Under the pieces are notes generated by a model. That model ran no database searches, had not been told where the DNA came from, and saw only the letters and a list, made by a program, of their open reading frames with translations. Shown one piece after another: positions 57,024-64,000 of a stretch of 64,000 nucleotides of DNA; position 1 is the stretch's first letter; every line of letters starts with the position of its first letter. Position numbers and translations under genes: made by a program. Source of the DNA: Colocasia esculenta (taxonomy: Eukaryota; Streptophyta; Magnoliopsida; Alismatales; Araceae). The stretch spans positions 68,857,184 to 68,921,183 of the forward strand of contig CM024764.1 of NCBI GenBank assembly GCA_014218235.1, in the 5' to 3' direction.

Positions 57024-57319
57024 GTTACTGTGCATTCCATAGGGGACCTGGTCATATGCTAGAGGCTTGCTTTCACTTCAAGGATTATATTTATGATCTG
57101 AATGACCAGAGAGGGATTGATTGGGACGAAATGAGGAAGTATATTACAGAAATGAAGGCAAGAAGGCCACCTAGGCAGAATGTACACAACCACAACAACA
57201 ACAACAGCATCAACAGTTTCAGCCACCTGCACAACAGCCCCAAGTTCCCTAGCATCACCTTAATATGGGCATTGTGTAGACCCCACTTCTGGAGCACCCG
57301 GCTCCAAACCACCAAGTGA
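57024..57319 (+). pseudogene. Gag C-terminal fragment, element C
   Basis: YCAFHRGPGHMLEACFHFKD is a CxxH-GH-C knuckle-like motif followed by DLNDQRGIDWDEM. It begins abruptly, with less than 250 bp to the PBS candidate, so the capsid part is missing. It ends in an Asn/His-rich run. Confidence 0.75.
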
Positions 57320-57364
57320 ATGCCATCAGATCATCTCCTTAAGAAGATAGAAGGCTAGGCAGGC

Positions 57365-57967
57365 ATGTGGAAGCACCCTCCACCACCACACCACGATCTG
57401 GCTACACGCTACCTCCTTTTATCCGCATCCCTACACCTTCCAACCCACTCCCACCTTTTCTCTGCATTCCTACACCCACCACACCACATTCACCACAACC
57501 CAGTCAACTACTCATCTGCCAACCACCCACATCCTTCACATCGCAAGCCCCTCACCCACTCTCTTTGTTTCTTCGCAATACCACCACGCCATCATAATCC
57601 AACACCACACTCATACTCCAACCCTCTACCATCCCCATCTCACAACCACAACCATCCAATCCACCTCTTCTCCGCACCCCACCAACTGCACCCATCATTA
57701 CACCTAACCCACAAACTCCTTTCCTACGCCCCATTACCTCCACACCAAATCCTATACCACCCACCTTCTCCATGCCACCCCCCAAATGTGGTGAACATTA
57801 AACCACCACATCAGATGTTCAACACTAAACACTCCACCCTCTGCCCAACTTCCAATATGCCAAGTAAGCCATTGGTACGGAAAGTGCATATAATGGAAGA
57901 TGAGACTGAGGAAACCTTGGTGCTCCGAAGTGGGCACATATTCAACAGGTTGTTCCCCCAAAGTTAG
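57365..57967 (+). pseudogene. Pro/His-rich linker, element C
   Basis: An open frame of 200 residues made of P, H, S and T, then VRKVHIMEDETEETLVLRSG, an acidic segment often found before protease in such elements. The Pro-rich part is low complexity; two overlapping frames are open, so the reading is uncertain. Confidence 0.45.
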
Positions 57968-58036
57968 GACCAGGCACCTCAGTAGTAGGAAGAGGAAACC
58001 CTAGCAGAAGAGTCCATCCCTGGGACTCAACATGAT

Positions 58037-59023
58037 TTGCTAAAGCACCTAGATAAAATGCCGGACAGAATTTCCATTTTGGAATTGATCAAAAGGTCAC
58101 CGTTACATCAAGAAGCCCTTATGCAGTACTTAAATAAAGTAATAGTAAATGAAGACCTGCCAGTCAATCAGATCAGCTCGGTCTTAACTCCCACAAGTCG
58201 GCATTCGGCCATGGAATTCCATGAACATGAGCTAGCACCTGTGGAAGCCCAACAGTATGCCTTGTGCTTAATCGTCAAAATCAATGGAACCCGCGTGTCT
58301 CAATGCGTAGTGGACATCGGAGCTTCTATCAATGTGGTCTCTTTGGACACATTGAACTTGTGTGGGGTAGCACTAGAATCAGTACGGCCCTCCTCAATCA
58401 TAGTCATCGCCTACGAAAACACTAGTAGGCCGTCAACAGGAGTGGTCACACTGAAGGTGTGTTTTGGTCCCTCTGTCACAGAAATTGATTTCCACATCCT
58501 CAACATGGACCCAATCTTTCGAATGATACTGGGCAGGCCATACATTCAAGCACTTGGTGTCGTCACCTCCACTATACACCAATGTCTGAAATTTCCATAC
58601 AAGGGACGGGTCAAAAAAGTAAAAAGCAAGCCAATGATCTTAGAAGTGGACACCATGATTGATAACTCTGTCTCTTCCATCTGTGCAATCAATCAGCCAC
58701 TCATGTCAGTGCTAGACATGTACGGCACACAACAGAACCTAGTACATTCACCTCCAATTTCACCATCACCTACTGCACAGAAGAGAAGCAAGATCATGAC
58801 TAACAAGGGCTGGCAAATCATGTTAAAGATGGGGTACCAGCTTGTCAAAGGATTGGGGGCATATCTTCAAGGCAAAACTAAGGCAGTGGCAGAGAAGATA
58901 AGGCTCAGGGCAGGACTAGGATACAAACCAAAGAAAGAAGACTATGAGCAGAGGGCGGTGCCAGCTAAACCATGGGCAACATTGATGTCAACAATGAAGA
59001 TTGACAGACAACCACTCGCATGA
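58037..59023 (+). CDS. Aspartic protease and G-patch-like region, element C
   Basis: A 328-residue open frame without stops. An N-terminal helix-rich part (ISILELIKRSPLHQEAL) leads to the protease with VVDIGASINVVSLDTL as active-site loop (residues about 90-105). The usual D-S/T-G is D-I-G here. ILGRPYIQALGVVTS (about 175) is the second conserved strand, with W replaced by Y. After a spacer comes WQIMLKMGYQLVKGLGAYLQ (about 260-280), a glycine pattern like the G-patch reported next to protease in some Tat elements. It would cut the Gag-Pol polyprotein. Confidence 0.75.
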   Translation: MLKHLDKMPDRISILELIKRSPLHQEALMQYLNKVIVNEDLPVNQISSVLTPTSRHSAMEFHEHELAPVEAQQYALCLIVKINGTRVSQCVVDIGASINVVSLDTLNLCGVALESVRPSSIIVIAYENTSRPSTGVVTLKVCFGPSVTEIDFHILNMDPIFRMILGRPYIQALGVVTSTIHQCLKFPYKGRVKKVKSKPMILEVDTMIDNSVSSICAINQPLMSVLDMYGTQQNLVHSPPISPSPTAQKRSKIMTNKGWQIMLKMGYQLVKGLGAYLQGKTKAVAEKIRLRAGLGYKPKKEDYEQRAVPAKPWATLMSTMKIDRQPLA

Positions 59024-59658
59024 TCTATTTACCATCACTTCAAGAAAGGGCCTCTGCAGCCAAGGGAGGAAAAACACGCTTCAATTATCACATTTGAGCT
59101 CTCATATCAAGGCGTGCATGCTCGTCAGTTTGCACGCCACATTGCACCCTTGGCTACATATAAGAAAAATGGGCGATCCTGAGTGTGAATGGTACCGTTG
59201 GGTCGACATGAACGACATTGCTATCTCTCTTAGTCGACTCTTCATGCCAATGGATCCAGAATGGCCGCCCCTTATACATGGCCTCCTAGAAAAGCCGACA
59301 GCCATCACAAGCAAGAGACAACTGTTAAATGACTGAACAGACGAAGGGGAGCCAGATGTCCCCTATGAAGAGGGTTTTACGGTAGACAGGCTCTGGGTGG
59401 GCCTCTTTTCCCTGGGCATCGCACCCACATTACTTTAGGCTACCATGTGGCCCATTTTTCTCTCCCTTAGCATCCCTCGGGCACCAACGCCTCATTTCAC
59501 AATCTTCCTACACTCACCTGAGCAAACGCTCGCCCTCCAACTCCCCCTTACTGATAATCCCCCTTCAACTAAGCATACACTCACTTCTCAATTCTCCAAT
59601 CTTTTAATTTCACCTCATTCTCTTTTCATGATAAATAAAAATCATAAAAAATAGAATA
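59024..59658 (+). other. Protease-RT spacer, element C
   Basis: Frames are short. 59,180-59,330 reads GDPECEWYRWVDMNDIAISL in one frame, probably degraded linker. The rest is C/T-rich with no domain. Confidence 0.5.
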
Positions 59659-61038
59659 ATGCCAAAAATAGTTTTAAAAAATGTCAATTTCCAAATGCCT
59701 GATTCCATCATCTCCATCGAGGAGACTTCCTACCTCTCTTTTGAGTGTGCCCCAACCTACGGGCCACTCCTCCTCTGTCCCATGACCGGTCTCCTCTTTC
59801 CCTCCATGCAGGGACTCCCATCTCCCTCCACACAGGGACGTTTTACTGCTTTTCCTTCTCCCTCACCTCCTTCTGTAAGATATAGTAGTAATTGTAGCAA
59901 GAGTCTAGGTCAAGTTAGTGAGAATCTAGGGGTAGTACCAAAAAGAAAGTCCAATGAGAAGATGATTCATCACCGTTTCTTAGCGGATCTACCCCGTAGA
60001 TGCAAGGCTTGTCTAGCAATCCCTGAATTTATTGAAGAGCCCTTGATATTACCGGATGTAGAATGTGAGGAGTCATTGTGCTTAATTGAAGAAGGGGATG
60101 AAGAATTTGAGGACGAAGCTGATGTGTTCACAAGTGGAGTTAGAAGGTTTTATGAACCGTCAGCCACAGTAGAAGAAACCACTAAAGAAGTTAATCTGGG
60201 AATCGAGGAAAACCCTAGGACCATCCTCATAAGTAGTAATTTGTCACCAGCTGAAGAGGAGGCAATTATCGAGGTTGTCAGAGAGTATAAGGACATGTTT
60301 GCTTGGAGCTACGAGGATATGACAAGATTGGACCCCGCACTTGTTGAACATCACCTTACACTTAAGCCGTGGTATGTCGCTATTAAGCAGCAGTTAAGAC
60401 GTTTCCACCCACAAATGGCTTTGAAAATGAAAGATGAGGTCGATAAGCTCCACAAAACCGAGTTTATTAGAGTCATACTTTATCCCAATTGGGTGGCAAA
60501 CATTGTCCCAGTCATGAAAAAGGACAGAAGAGTTAGGATTTGCATTGACTTCAGGGACCTTAACCGTGTGTGTCCAAAAGATGATTTCCCCTTGCCTCAC
60601 ATTGATGTGCTAATTGATAATATGGATATGTATGAAACCATCTCCTTCATGGATGGCTTCTCAGGGTATAATCAAATCAAACTGGCTGAGGAGAAGCAAG
60701 AGAAGACGTCATTCACTACACCTTGGGGCACGTATTGCTATGTGGTCATGCCATTTAGACTCAAAAACACTGGAGCTACTTACCAAAGAGCTATGATGGC
60801 CATCTTTCATGACATGATTCACATCTATATTGATGTGTATGTGGATGACTTGGTGGTTAAATACAAGACTTTGGCTGAGCATCCTGGGGTTCTAACTAAG
60901 GTATTGCAAAGATCAAGGGAATTTCAATTGAAAATGAACCCCAAGAAATGTGTGTTTGGTGTGTCATCGGGTAAACTCTTAGGGTTCATCGTGAGTAAGA
61001 GGGGTATCGAGAATGATCCCAATAAGGAGAAGCAATAA
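59659..61038 (+). pseudogene. Reverse transcriptase, element C
   Basis: 459 residues. The N-terminal third is a linker with acidic stretches. RT proper starts with DEVDKLHKTEFIR and goes through RRVRICIDFRDLNRVCPKDD, SFMDGFSGYNQIKLAEE, then DVYVDDLVV with YVDD at 60,838-60,849 and KMNPKKCVFGVSSGKLLGF. The frame ends after GIENDPNKEKQ because of a frameshift. Apart from that the core looks intact. Confidence 0.9.
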
Positions 61039-61091
61039 GGGAAATGCCACCTCCTAAGAATTTGAAGGAAGTTCGATGATTAATTGGGAAG

Positions 61092-61490
61092 TTGCAATTT
61101 ATTCATTGGTTTGTCTCCCAACATTCACAGAGGTGTAGACCCTTCTACGACCTAACTAAGTCGGGAGTCAAATTCCATTGGGATGAGAAGTGTCAGGTAG
61201 TCTTTGACGGATTAAAGGAGTATTTGGCTAATCCTCCTGCCCTGAGGCTTCCAACTCCAGGCAAACCATTAATTCTCTATGTTTTTATCCTGGAAGACTC
61301 AGTAGGAGCTGTCCTTACACAAGTGGATGAAGAAGGCAAAGAGAGGGCAGTTTACTACTTGTCTAAGCTTCTCAACCCCTGTGAGCAAAGGTACATAACC
61401 ATGGAGAAAACTTGTGCTGCTCTTGTCTGGGTAGTGCAGAAATTGAAGCACTACTTCCTTGCTCACGAAGTCCACCTTATAGCCCGATGA
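61092..61490 (+). pseudogene. RT connection and RNase H, element C
   Basis: FIHWFVSQHSQRCRPFYDLT, then FHWDEKCQVVFDGLKEYLAN and VYYLSKLLNPCEQRYITMEK, the RNase H start typical of gypsy pol. It stops after AHEVHLIAR. The tether continues in other frames (about 61,540-61,680). Confidence 0.88.
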
Positions 61491-61684
61491 ATCCTTTCAA
61501 ATTCTTTTTTAAAGAATATGTTCTCTTTGATAGTTTAGCACGATGGTAAAGCTTTCTCTCTCAGTTCGACAACACCTACATTCAGCAAAAGGTAATCAAA
61601 AGCTATGTCATAGCAGAACATCTCGCTCATCACCCTATCCCACAATTTGATCCTATCCATTCAGAATTTCCAGATGAGGAACTA

Positions 61685-62364
61685 ATGTCCCTTAACCAAT
61701 CTGATCCTATGTGGACATTACATTTTGATGGAGCTCTGAATTCTCATGGTAAGGGTATCAGGATTGTTCTCCTATCACCTAAAGGGGTCACCATTCCGCA
61801 AGCTTTTCAGCTGGCATTCCCTGTCACTAATAACATAGCTGAATACGAAGCTCTGCAGGCCAAACTTGAGGCCACACATTTCCATGTTGTCACCACTTGC
61901 GAGTTGTAGGTGACAGTCAGCTGATTCTTCGCCAAGTGCTCACTAAATATCGCACACACGATCCAAAGCTCAAGCCATACCAAGAACTCTCCTCAGTCTA
62001 TGCTAAGCTATTCTCCAAGCTAATCTTTGTCCATGTTCCTTGCAATCAAAATATTCTAGCTGATGCTCTTGCTTCTCTTGTCTCATCTTTAAACTTTCCT
62101 CTCAATAGGAGTTCTAAATCTATCCTTATCCATCGGCGTTTCGCCCCTACTACTCTCGATCCTGCTTTCCTTAGGGTCAAAGTGGATGTGTCTAAGAAGA
62201 TGGATCGAGGCAAGAAGAAAGAAATCATGCTATTGGAGTTAGAAGAAGAATTGGATGATGAGGAGAAACCATGGTTTTATGAGATAGCTAAGTATTGCCA
62301 AGATCAATCTTACTCTAAAGAAGCCACTACTGAAGAAAAGAGAGCTATAAGGAGAATGTCCTAG
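61685..62364 (+). pseudogene. Second (archaeal-type) RNase H, element C
   Basis: MWTLHFDGALNSHGKGIRIV holds the first catalytic Asp; NNIAEYEALQAKLEA the Glu. After a frameshift at about 61,900 GDSQLILRQVLTKY has the next Asp, and NQNILADALASLVSS the last. A charged linker follows. This is the extra RNase H typical of Tat elements. Confidence 0.85.
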
Positions 62365-62373
62365 AAGTACACC

Positions 62374-62571
62374 ATGGTTGGGAATGTGCTTTATAGAAGA
62401 GGTCCCATTGGTGTTTTACTAAGATGTCTGGATGATGATGAGATTTGGAAAGTTGTTGAGGAAGCTCATTCATGTGTGTGGGGGGGTCACGTAAATAGCC
62501 AAATGCTTGCCAAGAAAATTTTTAGGCAAGGCTTGTATTGGCCCACTTTAGAGGAGGATTGTTCTATCTAT
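62374..62571 (+). pseudogene. Integrase zinc-binding domain, element C, first part
   Basis: GNVLYRRGPIGVLLRC, EEAHSCVWGGHVNSQMLAKK, YWPTLEEDC. The two His of the HHCC site are present. The reading is cut by a solo LTR at 62,572 and resumes at 63,962 (VHRCVKCQLHADK), which supplies the two Cys. Confidence 0.85.
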
Positions 62572-63956
62572 TGTTGGGTTCTCATGTTGAGAAGATTGAG
62601 CTCACATTCTAATTAATCAATACAACATGTTTTTGATGATGAACATTGATGTGCAATGATGTACAATGCAAACAAGTGATAAACAATGTGAATTGAGTTT
62701 TAAATGCATGAGATCTTCAAACAATAACTTGTCATAACAACTTGGTACAATGCTTGATTTTATGCTCATAATATCTCACTAATTATGTTTACTTTTGTAG
62801 GAGATATACCATGCAAGACATGTGCCAAAAACAAGCTTGAAAGATCAAGAAAAAGTCAAAAGACAAGGTACCTGTCGACAGCAAGCAAGGACCTGTCGAC
62901 AGATACAACCAGTCAGAAAGCAACCAGTTCTGCCAAGGCATTGCCTGTCGACAACAGGAGTTCCCCTGTCGACAGATGCAACCAGTCCGAAGATCAAAAG
63001 CTCTGGAAGGCCTGCGCCTGTCGACAGCAGCAGACCACCTGTCGACAGATGCACACAGTCAGAGCCTTCAGCCTTCTGGTTCTTCACAAATTGTCTACAC
63101 CTGTCGACAGCAGGTGTAAGACCTGTCGACAGACAAACGGAAAACACATTACGGGAAGTTTTGCAAGTTGCCAAACTTAGTGTTTCTATGAAGTACGACT
63201 CTCCATATGTTAACACTCATATATAAGCAACCTTTTGCAACAAATCTCGTACACAAGCAACCTCCTTCAAAGAACCCTAAAGAGCTCTCCAAAAACCTTT
63301 GTTCTGCTGCTTTGCTTCAACTTACCGCCCAGAACCAAGAACGGAAGACTTTTGCAGCGGAAGTTGAAGTCCGGACGTCTTGGATTCAAGCACCTACATC
63401 AATATCTGATCTCAAAGTCGAAGCTTGGACTCCAGGAGGACGTTCAGAGGAAGAGTTTGCTTATTGGATTTGTTCTTCAACTCTCAAACTCTTCCCTTTT
63501 TTTTATTCCATACTTGTGTGTGTGTGTGGTGTTTCAAGCGGTTGTTGTGCTTGATACACGTGTGTGTGTGTTAATCTGATCGTGGGTTCACATCAGATAA
63601 ACACGTGTGTGAGTTGTAGTTCGTGAACTAGCTCATAAGCAGGTGATTCTGCGTGTGTGTGTGGCCCGTGGATGTAGGATACACGAGTTGTGTACTCCGA
63701 ACCACGTAAAATCTACGTGTCTCGTGGTTTGCACGAATTTGCGTTAGATGTTTGGTAGGCACGACACATTTATACACGTTTGAGTACTTGCTTATCCATC
63801 TATCAATCACTCACACACATCCACACATAGTCTAATCATTGCTAACACTTTAATTGTCTGTGCTATTGCAAAAAGAGGGCGTTAAGCTTTTAAATTGTCC
63901 GTAATCTATTCAACCCCCCTTCTAGATTACCATTTAGGGAATTCCGCATCTCTTCA
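62572..63956. mobile_element. Solo LTR inside the element C integrase gene
   Basis: 1,385 bp, starting TGTTGGGTTCTCATG and ending GCATCTCTTCA, flanked by TCTAT at 62,567-62,571 and 63,957-63,961. CTATTCAACCCCCCTTCTAG near the end is typical of plant Copia LTRs. It also has GTGTGTG runs. No coding frame that I trust. Removing the LTR and one TCTAT leaves the integrase frame open across the join. Confidence 0.93.
62871..63133. repeat. Paired CCTGTCGACAG palindromes
   Basis: Four pairs of CTGTCGACAG palindromes (one copy is CTGTCGACAA). Centres are 21 bp apart in three pairs and 22 in the fourth. Fillers of about 50 bp between pairs share the word AGTC(A/C)GA. Confidence 0.9.
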
Positions 63957-63961
63957 TCTAT

Positions 63962-64000
63962 GTCCATCGGTGTGTTAAGTGCCAACTGCACGCTGACAAA
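63962..64000 (+). pseudogene. Integrase continuation, element C, truncated by the window edge
   Basis: VHRCVKCQLHADK: the CxxC half of the integrase zinc site, in frame with 62,374-62,571 once the solo LTR is ignored. Confidence 0.8.

Larger units (their letters stand above)
55150..64000 (+). mobile_element. Element C: Tat-type Ty3/gypsy retrotransposon, right end outside window
   Basis: A plus-strand element with a probable 5' LTR/leader, a gag C-terminal fragment, protease with G-patch-like tail, RT, RNase H, second RNase H and the start of integrase. The latter is split by a solo LTR and continues to the window edge. Most of gag is missing. Frames break near 61,030, 61,490, 61,690, 61,900 and 62,365. 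It is clearly related to A and B by its dual RNase H but distant in sequence. Confidence 0.85.

Noticed and set aside
57365..57967. Proline-rich cell-wall protein gene
   Set aside because: Low-complexity open frames overlap in two phases and sit between gag and protease of element C.

Overview
This window is plant nuclear DNA, from an angiosperm with a transposon-rich genome. The evidence is Ty3/gypsy pol genes of plant type, a TRIM element carrying 5S-rRNA sequence (Cassandra type), initiator-Met tRNA primer sites, and GT/AG-intron exons of a plant-type formyltetrahydrofolate deformylase (PURU). I cannot name the species. I see no bacterial operon, CRISPR array or tRNA gene.

Layout. (1) 1 to about 36.84 kb is one large minus-strand Ty3/gypsy element of the Tat lineage (element A), entering from beyond the left edge. 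Going leftwards it holds its 5' LTR, PBS, leader ORF, gag, protease, RT, RNase H, second RNase H, integrase, a minisatellite, a duplicated hairpin block and an antisense multi-exon gene. A complete Cassandra-like TRIM sits in its protease gene with a TATCT duplication. Its 5' LTR is split near 16.65/34.99 kb by a probable solo LTR. That insert is itself split by a complete plus-strand relative of A (element B, 16,920-34,674, GCCCC duplication). B keeps LTRs, PBS, PPT and the antisense-gene remnant but has lost the RT core and most of integrase. (2) About 37.7-39.3 kb is a decayed gypsy fragment holding a second, older TRIM-like element. (3) 39.99-42.93 kb holds the last three coding exons of PURU, the only host gene seen; its last intron carries an amplified RNase H-like repeat. 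(4) 43-47.8 kb is mostly host-like intergenic DNA with a MITE-like palindrome and degenerate repeats. (5) 47.8-53.7 kb is a solo LTR holding another 3.6-kb solo LTR, both with perfect duplications (GTAGA, TTTCC). (6) 54.2-55.1 kb is a minus-strand chromovirus integrase remnant. (7) 55.2-64 kb is a third Tat-type element (C, plus strand) whose integrase is split by another solo LTR (TCTAT duplication) and runs off the right edge.

What stands out is structure rather than new enzymes. A and B share a block of three stem-loops, present four times in the window. Each has a CCC-GNRA-GGG core and outer stems that keep pairing although their sequences differ. They also share an antisense spliced gene with phase-1 introns, U3 regions built of back-to-back palindromes, and a minisatellite whose units keep paired arms through matching changes. 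Two unrelated LTR families here carry paired GTCGAC palindromes with centres 21 bp apart. All comparisons were made by eye, without alignment or folding software.
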